Shown in pieces: positions 26,243 through 36,600 of a stretch of DNA of 40,013 bases. The DNA lies in NCBI RefSeq assembly GCF_031085155.1, contig NZ_JAVHUL010000029.1, forward strand, positions 1 to 40,013, written 5' to 3'. A model generated the notes under the pieces. It did not search any database. It had not been told where the DNA came from and worked only from the letters and a program-made list of their open reading frames with translations. This DNA comes from Mesonia profundi. GTDB lineage: Bacteria > Bacteroidota > Bacteroidia > Flavobacteriales > Flavobacteriaceae. The position numbers and the translations under genes are program-made. Each line of letters starts with the position of its first letter. Within the stretch, counting starts at the first letter, position 1.

Positions 26243-29200
26243 TTAGTTATTAGATTCTCTGTTCAAATAAATCCAGCCTTTCTTCACCTTTCCATACACA
26301 GGATCTGGTGAAGTGAACTCAATCACATAGAAATACGTAGCCGTTTGAAGCACGTCGCCGTCCTTGTCTTGACCACACCAATCATTTACATAATTGCTCT
26401 TCTCATACACCACGCGTCCATAACGACTGAAGATCTGAATATTCTTAATTCCAGTTCTATCTGATAAAAAGCTTAAATCTAAACAGTCATTCATTCCGTC
26501 AAGGTTTCCTGGAGAAAGTCCTTCACTAATCACACAACCTCCTTCGTAAGGGGCAATGGTTAAGTCTACACCTAAAGCTTCACTGTTTACTACACAACTA
26601 TCTAAAGATACTTCTACAGAGTAGGTATCCATAGCAGCTACATCTTCTGTGTAGTTAGCAGTATATGTTGGCTCATCTGCAGCATCACTGATTAAGCTTC
26701 CATTCTTATACCAAGCATAGCTCAATAAAGAAGCATCAATACCATCAATGTTGGCCGTAAATGTAATCGAATAACTTGGTACACTTTCTTCACCTTCACA
26801 GTAGTTAAGCACCGTCGCTACCAGTTCTTGGTCTGCACTTAAGTTGACCGTATAGTCTGCTTCGCTTATCGTAATACTATGACTTGCAGCACAAGCAGCA
26901 TCGCTATAAGCTTCTACCGTGTAGGTCCCAAATCCATAATCTACAGCGTTTACTATAGCACCAGTCTCTGGAATTGATGTCCCGTTATACGTCCACTCAA
27001 ATGTAACACCCCCAACGCCCATCGCCGGAGTAGCATCAATGGTAACTCCGCCTACATCACAAGTAGAAATATCTCCACCCAAATCTATAGAAGGGGTGTT
27101 CCTAAAGCTTGCTACAAATGTTTCGGTTGCTTCACAACCATTATAAGTTGTAGTCACCGTATAACTCCCATCTTGGGTTATCGTAATAGATGGAGTGGTT
27201 TCATTGGTACTCCATAAGTACTCTACATTATCCAATTCATCAGCAGGAACACCTGTGACTACTGGGGTAAGAACAAAACTATTCGATTCTCCTTCTGGTG
27301 TACAAGGTATTTCTATACCATCAAAAGAAACATCATAATTACTAGAGTCAATAACAATAGTTTCGGTTGCTTCACAACCACCATCTGATGTAACCAGTAC
27401 TTCATACTCCCCTGCTTCAGTAATAACAAGCGTACTTGCAGTTTCTCCAACAATCTCAACTCCATCTAAGAACCAAGCATAAGATACAGCATTGAATTGT
27501 GCTTCATTAAGCACATCTACATCTAGCTCCCCTGAACCTCCTCCACATATAAAAGTACTATCGGTAGTTAAATCTAATTCAGGAGCCTCAAAAAATTCAA
27601 TATTAATTACATCTGTAAGACCACATGCACCAAAGTAAACTACGGCTACCGCATATTCACCAGGCTCAGTCACCTCAATAGTAGGCGTAGAGATAGGAAT
27701 TTCAAATCCATCTTCATCTAAAATTGGATTTCCATCTGCATCTAATTCCACAAGAAGGTTTCCTTCATAATACCACTCAATGGTCGCATTTGAAGCATCT
27801 ACAATCCCTGTATCTAATGTTACTGGATCTCCAGTACAATTTGCATTACCGTCTACAACAGTAAGGTCATCTCCTAAATCTATAGCACCAAAATCAAAAC
27901 TACCCGCTGCTAAGAAAATACCAGAGTCATAAGAAGGATCTCCCCTATCTGCAATTACGAGTTTAAAATGGTATTGCTGACCAGGAACAACATTTGCTTC
28001 AGCCGTCATCATGGTTGTTCTTCCCTTAAAGTTAATGGGAGCAGTAATAGGAGAGATACCTGTATCTCCATAATATTCACCAAAGTATTCTTCATTTTCT
28101 GAAGAGCAATTATCGTTATGCACTTCATCTCTAATGGTAACTACCGAAATAGGATCTGTAGTTCCAGGAACAACAGCAATATTCACTGTATTACCATCTT
28201 CATCAGTCACCAAGAAAGCGAAAGAGTCTGAATAATTACATTGAAAAGTACCATACTCTTCTGAAGCGAATAAGAAATCAAAACTAATTTCACTAATAAA
28301 TGGCACAAAGTCGAATTCTATCACAGAAGCATTATGTGAATCTCCTGAGTCTAATTCTGGTACAGCATTTTCTAAATCTGCATCTCCTGGCCAGTCATAA
28401 CCTCCACCAGATTGAATGTCTGTTTCAGGACCTGGGGCATCATTTACATCACCCGAACTCATTAGCACTCCGCCTTCCATTGGGAAACTAGAACCATTTT
28501 GATTAAAATAACCTATCCCGTTCGTAGTTCCAAAATCTGTTCCTGTAGACGATGTAATATTGGTCACCTGCGTACAAGGATTATCAACTAAAACGTCTAA
28601 CACCAGCTCTTCTACGGTATATTCAGTTGTACTCGTAGTAATTGGTGGTGACAATGTAGATACACAAAGATCAAAAGCTGAAGTTTGGTCTGGTGCTGGC
28701 GTTGCAGAGTATACTCTTATGTAATAAATCTCTCCAATGGTTAAACCATTAGCTGCACTTGAACTTGAGTTAAAATCATCTGAACAATATAATAAGTCTA
28801 AATTATCACAATCACTTCCTTCATAAACCGCATGATTTAAGTTGGTGGTAGATCCTGTAATATTTAATAAAGATATAGCATGATTCTCTGCAGTTGCTTC
28901 AAACCAAAACCACACATCATCATTTGACTCGCCAAAACAAGTGTTAGTTTCTGGAGAAGCTGTTGCAGCTGCTATAGTGCCTGGCTGTGTAGAAGTACAT
29001 TCAGATGTACTATTCGCAGTAACCTCTATTGCTTCGCTACATTCGTCGTTAGGAGGAGGACAAGCAAATTGACTTAAGGTATCGCTAGACACAAAACAGT
29101 TGGAATCTTGGTTATTATCTATACTAATCGTAACATCTGTACCATTTGCATAAGGTCCAAAAGTATAGATCCCTGGCGCAGAGGCGATTTGATCGTTTGC

Positions 29201-30595
29201 TGTATCTCCGTCTGAAATTGTTACATCTGTAGCATCTCCCAGATCTATCACATTCGCTTCTACCGTAAATCCTTCTGTACCAGCATCTGCATCACAGATA
29301 TCTACTACATCAAATTCAGCTTCTATATTTATACATGTGTTTTCTGTAATCGTTAGCGTATATTCTGTAGATTGAGGTGTTGCCCAAGTTGAAATTAAAA
29401 TATAATAGGTTTCTCCTCCAGTAACCACATAATCTTGAATATCTAAATCATCGCTACCATAGCTGTTAGTCAAACCTGTTTGACACCCTACTCCAATATC
29501 TGCACAACTTGAGTAGATAAACATCCCTACATAATTTGAAGTAATGTCTGATAATATAATATCTACGGAAGTATCCGTTGTTGGCGTATACTCATACACA
29601 ACATCATCACCATTCAGGTAACTAGTCGTAGTACTACATCCGTCTGCTCCTGGAGAACCTGAATAATCATCTCCGTAAAGGGAAGTATCATCATTGGTTA
29701 CATAAGGAAGAGGTTCTGTCACCTGAATGGCATTTTCACACAAAGACCCTGTAGAAGGTGGCGTTACTGTAGTAAAGCTTTGCTCTACACATCCGGTTGC
29801 ATTTCCGTTCGCATTGTAAGGAACGATAGTCACAAAGTATTCTTGATCAAAGGTAAAATTATCCACAGGATCGTAAGAAGTGGACAAACCAAGATCTTCT
29901 GCATCTAAGATATCTGTAGCTCCAGCCGAGGTACCAATACTAAGGATGTAGCCTGTAGCAATTCCTGTGGCTTGAGACCAGTTGATATTACTATCAATTA
30001 CCACATCCACATCTCCATCTGCTGGACTCGTTAAATTAGCGTCACAGTTAGGAGCCTGAGTAGTCACTTGCGTAGCTAAAATATTATCATAATATAAAAA
30101 ATAATCTCCCGCTGTCCAAGTAGCATTAAACCTTAACTGAAAATCTGATCCCGTAGGCAAATCTGCTCCAGCAATAGTATATGTTTTCGTAGCACAATCT
30201 GCAGATACTACATGGTTTGAATCATCTATAGTACCTATATTAATCCAAGTAGCACCTTCATCTGTAGAATAGTCTATCGTAAAATTACCCCATCCTGCTG
30301 CGGTAGGGCCTGTTGCTGCATAATAATCTACAATCTTGTAATCAAAGCTTAGCGTTAGGTCTGTAGCATTAGATTGTCCAACTATGTTCGGAGTTGTAAT
30401 ATTTCCGACAGAGTTAAATTCATAAAAATTCTTCCTAACGCTATCACCACTACACGTTTCTATAGCAGTTGTTTGGAATGATCCCGACCATTCTGGCGGA
30501 ATTCCATTTTCGAAAGTCTCCATGATACCAATTTGCCCAAAAGAAGACAAATAACTAAACATGATCATAAAGATTAATAGTAGGTTTTTCTTCAC
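26243..30595 (-). CDS. giant adhesin-like protein with choice-of-anchor L domain and type B T9SS sorting domain, cassette 1
   Basis: The 1450-residue protein is predicted to be secreted. Order: signal peptide (1-20, YLSSFGQ), a jelly-roll/MAM-like domain (22-175), an FN3-like domain (183-276), a pre-peptidase-like beta domain (285-418), a CxN module (421-512), a second pre-peptidase-like domain (515-647), a choice-of-anchor L domain (660-903; MEGGVLMSSG, FASEEYGTFQC), several Ig/PKD-like domains (905-1430), and a gliding-motility type C-terminal domain (about 1360-1450; LSPGNLDGMNDCLDL, GWIYLNRE) that directs type IX secretion, type B. Residues 1166-1450 are identical to the cassette 2 adhesin; the N-terminal 420 are similar; the centre differs. 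Probably surface-attached or released, acting in adhesion. It has its own transcription start region after the cassette 2 terminator. Confidence 0.9.
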   Translation of the reverse strand: MKKNLLLIFMIMFSYLSSFGQIGIMETFENGIPPEWSGSFQTTAIETCSGDSVRKNFYEFNSVGNITTPNIVGQSNATDLTLSFDYKIVDYYAATGPTAAGWGNFTIDYSTDEGATWINIGTIDDSNHVVSADCATKTYTIAGADLPTGSDFQLRFNATWTAGDYFLYYDNILATQVTTQAPNCDANLTSPADGDVDVVIDSNINWSQATGIATGYILSIGTSAGATDILDAEDLGLSTSYDPVDNFTFDQEYFVTIVPYNANGNATGCVEQSFTTVTPPSTGSLCENAIQVTEPLPYVTNDDTSLYGDDYSGSPGADGCSTTTSYLNGDDVVYEYTPTTDTSVDIILSDITSNYVGMFIYSSCADIGVGCQTGLTNSYGSDDLDIQDYVVTGGETYYILISTWATPQSTEYTLTITENTCINIEAEFDVVDICDADAGTEGFTVEANVIDLGDATDVTISDGDTANDQIASAPGIYTFGPYANGTDVTISIDNNQDSNCFVSSDTLSQFACPPPNDECSEAIEVTANSTSECTSTQPGTIAAATASPETNTCFGESNDDVWFWFEATAENHAISLLNITGSTTNLNHAVYEGSDCDNLDLLYCSDDFNSSSSAANGLTIGEIYYIRVYSATPAPDQTSAFDLCVSTLSPPITTSTTEYTVEELVLDVLVDNPCTQVTNITSSTGTDFGTTNGIGYFNQNGSSFPMEGGVLMSSGDVNDAPGPETDIQSGGGYDWPGDADLENAVPELDSGDSHNASVIEFDFVPFISEISFDFLFASEEYGTFQCNYSDSFAFLVTDEDGNTVNIAVVPGTTDPISVVTIRDEVHNDNCSSENEEYFGEYYGDTGISPITAPINFKGRTTMMTAEANVVPGQQYHFKLVIADRGDPSYDSGIFLAAGSFDFGAIDLGDDLTVVDGNANCTGDPVTLDTGIVDASNATIEWYYEGNLLVELDADGNPILDEDGFEIPISTPTIEVTEPGEYAVAVVYFGACGLTDVINIEFFEAPELDLTTDSTFICGGGSGELDVDVLNEAQFNAVSYAWFLDGVEIVGETASTLVITEAGEYEVLVTSDGGCEATETIVIDSSNYDVSFDGIEIPCTPEGESNSFVLTPVVTGVPADELDNVEYLWSTNETTPSITITQDGSYTVTTTYNGCEATETFVASFRNTPSIDLGGDISTCDVGGVTIDATPAMGVGGVTFEWTYNGTSIPETGAIVNAVDYGFGTYTVEAYSDAACAASHSITISEADYTVNLSADQELVATVLNYCEGEESVPSYSITFTANIDGIDASLLSYAWYKNGSLISDAADEPTYTANYTEDVAAMDTYSVEVSLDSCVVNSEALGVDLTIAPYEGGCVISEGLSPGNLDGMNDCLDLSFLSDRTGIKNIQIFSRYGRVVYEKSNYVNDWCGQDKDGDVLQTATYFYVIEFTSPDPVYGKVKKGWIYLNRESNN

Positions 30596-30659
30596 GGTTA
30601 AGTATTTTAGGGTTAAGGACTCAAGATATAAAATTTTATTAAATAATAGTTAAAAAAGC

Positions 30660-30691
30660 AAAAAGTCTTAACAATCCAGTTAAGACTTTTT
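30660..30691. terminator. terminator after cassette 2 PorE-like gene
   Basis: AAAAAGTCTTAAC (30660-30672) and GTTAAGACTTTTT (30679-30691) form a perfect 13-pair stem with loop AATCCA. It ends the cassette 2 transcript before the adhesin of cassette 1, so the two cassettes are separate transcription units. Confidence 0.85.
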
Positions 30692-30722
30692 GTGATTAAT
30701 ACCAATACTAGTATTTAAATAC

Positions 30723-32624
30723 TTATTTCTCTATAATTCTAAATACAGATCTTCTATTGAGTTCAAATTGTTCTTCGGTACAAGAGTCACAGTCCACTTT
30801 TGGTGCAGACTCTCCCAACCCTTCACCGCTAATACGCGATTCATCAATCCCCTTAGAGATTACATATTGAACCGTGCTTTGTGCTCTACGCTCAGACAAC
30901 TGCTGGTTGTAATTCGCTGCTCCACGCTTGTCGGTATGTGCTTCTACCTTGATTTTCATCTCTGGGTATTTCTTCATCACTGCTACCAGCTTATCCAATT
31001 CAAAAGCTGCTTGCTTACGGATATTAGATTTATCAAAATCAAACATAATAGGGTTCAACACCACTTCTTCTTCTTGGATGATTTTCTCTATAGGGCTTAA
31101 TTCAATTACTAAATCTACTTCTCCTTCGGCATCTTCTCCAACCATAGAAGCATTGCTCTCATAGTCTTCTGCATTTACCTGAAAAACGTAAGGCTCATTA
31201 GCCATCAATGTAAAGTTAGCCACTCCATTATCATTAGTCATCTCACGGGCAATCTCATTCTCTTGGGAATCATAAACTACCACCTGAGCATTAGCTATCT
31301 CTGCTCCTGTTTCTTCATTGATCACCGTACTTGCCACCATAATCTCTTCCACGATTTGGATTTGATCTACACGGTAAATATTATCATTAGCTACTTTCCC
31401 TTCTAATGCCCCGCGGTTTGAGCTTACAAAGCCTGTCTCCTTTTCAACATCATAGCTATAAGCGAAGTCATCTCCACTACTATTTACCGGCTGACCTACG
31501 TTCTTCACTGCTCCAAAGCCATCGCCCGAAGTTTTCGCGTAAAAAACATCTAAACCTCCTAAGCCTAACTGGCCGTCACTAGAGAAGTAAAGCGTCCCTT
31601 CGCTATCTACGAATGGAAAACCTTCTCTTCCTTCGGTATTGATACCTGCGCCTAGATTTTGTGGACTTCCAAAGCTACCATTGCTTTTAATCTCCACCTT
31701 ATAAAGGTCTGACATTCCTTTACCTCCGGGCATATCGCTAGAGAAGTAAAGCGTCTTCCCGTCTGGGCTAATTGCCGTATGTCCTGTTGAATATTCTGAG
31801 TCATTAAACGATACTTCTTGAATATCATCCCACTCCCCATTGATCAACTTGGCTTGGTATACCTTTAACTGCCCTATTCCATTAGAGTCTTTCTCATAGT
31901 CTCCATCTGAATAGTCATTACGGGTAAAGAACATCGTCTTTCCATCTGGAGTGATGCTCACCGTTCCTTCGTGGTACTTAGAATTTACATCTCCATCTAG
32001 CAGTTTTATATCCGTATAGCTATCTCCTTTCTTGGTTGCCTCATATATATCTAAAGTAGGCTGGTCGTTCCACCCATAATCTCTTCTAGACTTATTACGT
32101 GCCGATACAAAGTAAAGCTTGTTACCTACTGCGTAGGCTCCAAAGTCTTGATAGCTTGTATTGAGTTGTAATTTATTCACTGCAAACCTTGGCTCCCCAT
32201 TTAAAAGTTGTGGAAGGTAGTCTGGGTTGGCTTTAAAAGCTTTTGCGCGCTCATCGTTCGGGGCTTTGCTTGCAAAATCTTGCATCGCAGCATTAGAAGC
32301 ATCAAACTTCTTATTCGCCTTTAGCATTTGAGCGTAACGGTAATGCGCTTCTGCGCTTGCATTAGAGCTTGCTTTTAAGTGCAGCTTATAGTAACGTTCC
32401 GCCTGCTTGGTATTGTAAAGGTTGTAGTAAGAATCGGCTAAGCGCTCGTAAACGTAAGCATCTGCATCACCTTTAGAAACTAATTTCTCATAGTCCTTTA
32501 TGGCTTCAACATATTCTAATCGGTCGTAATGCTTGTCTGCCTTTTTCGTAGACTTTTTTTGTGCATTTGCCACGCCACTAAACATAAACAGTAGGGCAGC
32601 GGCTATATAATATCTTTTTCTCAT
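30723..32624 (-). CDS. PorE-like OmpA-family protein, cassette 2
   Basis: This 633-residue protein is the paralogue of the one at 23288 and has the same layout: signal peptide, TPR (25-140), beta-propeller (160-405), carboxypeptidase regulatory-like domain (425-510) and OmpA domain (520-633). The two are identical until residue 620. After that this copy reads ELNRRSVFRIIEK where the other has EFNRRSSFTIVKE. The divergent tail lies just outside the near-identical DNA block, apart from the Phe-to-Leu change at residue 621, which is one of the two substitutions inside it. By architecture it resembles PorE and may connect the cassette's PorP/SprF protein to peptidoglycan (inference). It is the last gene of cassette 2, followed by its own hairpin terminator. 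Confidence 0.9.
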   Translation of the reverse strand: MRKRYYIAAALLFMFSGVANAQKKSTKKADKHYDRLEYVEAIKDYEKLVSKGDADAYVYERLADSYYNLYNTKQAERYYKLHLKASSNASAEAHYRYAQMLKANKKFDASNAAMQDFASKAPNDERAKAFKANPDYLPQLLNGEPRFAVNKLQLNTSYQDFGAYAVGNKLYFVSARNKSRRDYGWNDQPTLDIYEATKKGDSYTDIKLLDGDVNSKYHEGTVSITPDGKTMFFTRNDYSDGDYEKDSNGIGQLKVYQAKLINGEWDDIQEVSFNDSEYSTGHTAISPDGKTLYFSSDMPGGKGMSDLYKVEIKSNGSFGSPQNLGAGINTEGREGFPFVDSEGTLYFSSDGQLGLGGLDVFYAKTSGDGFGAVKNVGQPVNSSGDDFAYSYDVEKETGFVSSNRGALEGKVANDNIYRVDQIQIVEEIMVASTVINEETGAEIANAQVVVYDSQENEIAREMTNDNGVANFTLMANEPYVFQVNAEDYESNASMVGEDAEGEVDLVIELSPIEKIIQEEEVVLNPIMFDFDKSNIRKQAAFELDKLVAVMKKYPEMKIKVEAHTDKRGAANYNQQLSERRAQSTVQYVISKGIDESRISGEGLGESAPKVDCDSCTEEQFELNRRSVFRIIEK

Positions 32625-32654
32625 AATTAATAGTGTCTTGCGTTTGTTTGGGGT

Positions 32655-33584
32655 TTAGAAATAACGTGGAGATCTGTAAGTCTTCTTATTAAAGAAAACA
32701 TCAAAGATCACAAAGGCTTCATAAGAAGGCTGATCAATATCTGATATAGAATGATCATAAGCAAATCCTATCTGCATCCAGTCGGTCGCACGAATACTCA
32801 TCAATCCACTTACCGCATCTTCATAACGATAAGAGGCTCCTATCTCAAAGCGATCGTAGAACAAAAAGTTTGCATTCACATCAAAAGATAAAGGAGACTC
32901 AAAGGAACTCTTCACCAAAGTACTTGGCTTAAACTTCAAATTCTCTGACAATTGAAAAACATATCCTGCCGTAGCAAAATAGTGAAGCTCTTCATTACCA
33001 TACTCACGCCCGTCTGGGTCTGCATCCAAATGCGTTGACTTTAGCATATTAGGAACAGAAACTCCCACATACCAATTATCGGTATAGTAAAGAAAACCAG
33101 CTCCAATATTAGGGTAGGTTTCATTAAGGTTGGCTGAAAATGCAGGATCTAAAGGTCCTAAATCCCCATTACCATCTTGAAGTTGCAAGTTAGTAAGTCC
33201 CACTTCGTGGAAGGTTGCGCCGGCTTTTATACCAAAGGCTAACTTCCCACTGGTGTTAAAATCTAAGGTGTAAGAGAAATCTGCATAAACATTAGTCTCT
33301 TTTACCGGTCCTATCTCATCTGAAATAGCTGAGAGTCCTAATCCTGTATTCTCGCCTATGGGAGAATGTGCAGAAAAAGTAAAGGTCTTAGGTGCTCCAT
33401 CAAAGCCCGACCATTGATCACGGTATAATAAACCGATATTCAAGCTCTCCTTGGAACCTGCATAAGCAGGATTCACCACATTCATATTGTACATGTATTG
33501 GGTATACTGCGGGTCTTGCTGCGCAGATACATCCATGCTCCCTAGCAAGAAAATACCACACAAGGTTATATATAGTTTCTTCAT
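32655..33584 (-). CDS. PorP/SprF-family outer membrane protein, cassette 2
   Basis: This copy encodes a protein identical in all 309 residues to the one at 25220: signal peptide, the QYTQYMYN and NPAYAGS hallmarks, and a C-terminal aromatic residue. It is expected to be a partner of the adhesin encoded 93 bp upstream during type IX secretion. Because both cassettes encode the same PorP/SprF protein, either copy could serve either adhesin. The contact surface in the adhesins is likewise identical, since their last 285 residues are the same. Confidence 0.93.
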   Translation of the reverse strand: MKKLYITLCGIFLLGSMDVSAQQDPQYTQYMYNMNVVNPAYAGSKESLNIGLLYRDQWSGFDGAPKTFTFSAHSPIGENTGLGLSAISDEIGPVKETNVYADFSYTLDFNTSGKLAFGIKAGATFHEVGLTNLQLQDGNGDLGPLDPAFSANLNETYPNIGAGFLYYTDNWYVGVSVPNMLKSTHLDADPDGREYGNEELHYFATAGYVFQLSENLKFKPSTLVKSSFESPLSFDVNANFLFYDRFEIGASYRYEDAVSGLMSIRATDWMQIGFAYDHSISDIDQPSYEAFVIFDVFFNKKTYRSPRYF

Positions 33585-33630
33585 TAGTTTTGTTTGTTTT
33601 GGGTTTTGCGATTATATAAAGAGAAAACTT

Positions 33631-33658
33631 CTGACCAGAGTATTACAACTCCAGCCAG
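33631..33658 (-). other. weak hairpin in the adhesin-porP spacer, cassette 2
   Basis: Exact duplicate of the spacer hairpin at 26196-26223. It lies inside the near-identical block, so its conservation says nothing about selection. Confidence 0.35.
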
Positions 33659-33677
33659 ATTGTCTTCTTGTTTATCT

Positions 33678-36600
33678 TTAGTTATTAGATTCTCTGTTCA
33701 AATAAATCCAGCCTTTCTTCACCTTTCCATACACAGGATCTGGTGAAGTGAACTCAATCACATAGAAATACGTAGCCGTTTGAAGCACGTCGCCGTCCTT
33801 GTCTTGACCACACCAATCATTTACATAATTGCTCTTCTCATACACCACGCGTCCATAACGACTGAAGATCTGAATATTCTTAATTCCAGTTCTATCTGAT
33901 AAAAAGCTTAAATCTAAACAGTCATTCATTCCGTCAAGGTTTCCTGGAGAAAGTCCTTCACTAATCACACAACCTCCTTCGTAAGGGGCAATGGTTAAGT
34001 CTACACCTAAAGCTTCACTGTTTACTACACAACTATCTAAAGATACTTCTACAGAGTAGGTATCCATAGCAGCTACATCTTCTGTGTAGTTAGCAGTATA
34101 TGTTGGCTCATCTGCAGCATCACTGATTAAGCTTCCATTCTTATACCAAGCATAGCTCAATAAAGAAGCATCAATACCATCAATGTTGGCCGTAAATGTA
34201 ATCGAATAACTTGGTACACTTTCTTCACCTTCACAGTAGTTAAGCACCGTCGCTACCAGTTCTTGGTCTGCACTTAAGTTGACCGTATAGTCTGCTTCGC
34301 TTATCGTAATACTATGACTTGCAGCACAAGCAGCATCGCTATAAGCTTCTACCGTGTAGGTCCCAAATCCATAATCTACAGCGTTTACTATAGCACCAGT
34401 CTCTGGAATTGATGTCCCGTTATACGTCCACTCAAATGTAACACCCCCAACGCCCATCGCCGGAGTAGCATCAATGGTAACTCCGCCTACATCACAAGTA
34501 GAAATATCTCCACCCAAATCTATAGAAGGGGTGTTGTTAAAAATAACTTCCACATCATCTGAAGCCACACAACCATCAATCGTTATCGTTACGGTATAAA
34601 CATCAGCTTGGGTTACTGTTATCGTTTCTGTACTCCCTACACTATCTCCTGAAGAATTAACCCAGTCATAAGTTGCATTTGCAGTATCTGCTCCAGCTAC
34701 TGCTGCGATTAAACTAACCTCTTCTGCATCACATGCAGACTGATCTGCTCCAGCATCCACCGTAAAATCTGCTGTGGTAACTTCTATAGTTATAGAAGAA
34801 TCACAAGTTTGACTTGTTGCATTTCCATCATCGTCTAATACCACTCCAGAAACATCTATCGTATAAAACCCTGCTTGCGTTACGGTTAATGTAGCTTGAG
34901 TTTCCCCAGTTAAAGGACCGTTTTCATCTGACCATTGATAAGTAACTCCATCAAAAGCACCAGGATTAGCAATAGTAGCATCCAAAGTTGTAGAAGTTGA
35001 ACCACAGAACGAAACTGTATCATCAACATTTGAAAGGTCTGGCCCTTCAGAATAAATTACCGTAAATATCTCTTGCTGTAATTCTCCTGCGTTGTTAAAG
35101 GTATCTAATCTATAAATACCTTCTTCAGCAACCGTTAGATCCATAGTATCCTCTCCATCGATGACATTAAAATCACCATTCGCATCTTGCATATACCATA
35201 CATAAGCTAGTGCTGTTGGGTATTGAGAGGTTAAGGTTACAGGATCATCTCCACAGGCATACGTAGTATTTTCATCTATTATACTACAATCTGTAGAACC
35301 GTCTCCTCCGGTTTGATTAAGCGTTATAAAACCTGGTTGCCCACTATAATTAGTAATCAACAACACATACACTTCTCCTTCCTGTGCATTTTCTATTCCG
35401 AAAGTTTCCTCTGGAGCTGCAGAATAACTACAACCATCTCCAGCAGCACTATCTGGCACTTGATTTTGTACCGTTAAACCATTACACGCACTATCTACAT
35501 CATTAAAAGGTCCCCAGGCGATGAAATCTACATCTAAGCCTGTACCGTTAGGGTTTCCATTATCATCAAAAGACGTGTTTTGAACCATCTCGATAGATAA
35601 ATCTCCAGGATCTTGTATTTGCAAAAAGTACCATACGGGATTAGGCTGTGAAAATAAACAACCGTAATCTATTCCCGGAGGTGCTGTAGTCCCAGTGCTA
35701 TTGTCTACGTTTGGAAAGAGTAGACCTTCATCAGAACAGAAAGGTTCTGCTTCTATACAAGGGATTGGAGGACAGGCGTCTGAATTAATTATTTCACTAT
35801 TTATGACACAGTTAGGGTCATCTAAATTTTCTGTAGTGATGACCACATCGGTATCATAAGCATAAGGACCAAATGAAACAATACCTACCGTAGTCAAGGT
35901 TTGCGGTGCACTTCCTTGGTCATCTGTAATTTCAACAGAACCTGCCGAACCTAAATCGGTTATTTCTACATCAATAGAGTATTCTTGGTTAGCAGGGTCA
36001 CAGTCTTTAAAGTATGTCGCTTGAGGATTCACACAAGTAGCACAAGCTACTGTAATATCTATTGGTGTATAATCGTTACTTTCACAACTGGTAAAACCAT
36101 TAGATATTAATCGTACCGTAATATTATCTCCTGTAGATTGAAAGGTAAGCCCCGATAAATCTCCACCATTTCCTGTTCCATTATACAATTGGGTAGTACC
36201 ATCACTATCTAAAATGATAAAGTCATCTCCAAAAGTTGACATTTGTCCAGCATTAATAGTAAGGTTTAACACCGTCCCATCATCACTGGTAAATACAATT
36301 TCATTGGTTTCGTCGTTACCATAACAAAAACTTGCGTTTTGTGGACCAGCAGCACATTCTACAGTTAATGCCGTACAATATTCTTGCGTAAGATCACCGC
36401 TGTTAATTTCACAGTTTATATCGTCTGCATTTAAGACAGAAATATTTATCAAGTCTCCATTCACATAAGGACCAAAAGTATAAGTACCTGTCGCAGCAAT
36501 CGTTTGATCATTAGCTGTATCTCCGTCTGAAAGGATCAAATCTGTTGCACTTCCTAAATCTGTAATCTCCACATCAATTAAGAACTGAGGATCTACAGCA

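Larger units (their letters stand above)
23312..27100. repeat. 3,789-bp direct repeat, copy 1
   Basis: This block matches 30747-34535 at a constant offset of 7,435 bp. It contains nearly all of the PorE-like gene, the whole PorP/SprF gene, both spacers and the 3' end of the adhesin. I found two substitutions, at 23326 and 23384, both near the left edge. Encoded proteins, spacer sequences and opposite-strand frames are otherwise the same. Similarity stops abruptly at both ends. No transposase or target duplication is seen. Confidence 0.95.
30747..34535. repeat. 3,789-bp direct repeat, copy 2
   Basis: This is the partner of 23312-27100. The right edge falls inside the adhesin gene, at codon 1332 of the long frame, exactly where one Ig-like domain ends and the next begins. 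The left edge is 24 bp inside the PorE-like stop codon. Each copy keeps its own unique terminator and its own adhesin promoter region. Confidence 0.95.

Noticed and set aside
25957-26246. Plus-strand open frames at the start of porP and in the spacer (also 33392-33681)
   Set aside because: They are antisense to conserved coding sequence, have no recognisable features, and are duplicated only because the whole block is duplicated.
23312-34535. The repeat as a composite transposon or integrated element
   Set aside because: There is no transposase, integrase, terminal inverted repeat or target duplication at the edges, and one edge lies within a reading frame.
23312-34535. Collapse or duplication error of assembly
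   Set aside because: Each copy has unique flanks on both sides, different terminators and two real base differences, so I treat it as genuine, though only long reads can exclude it.
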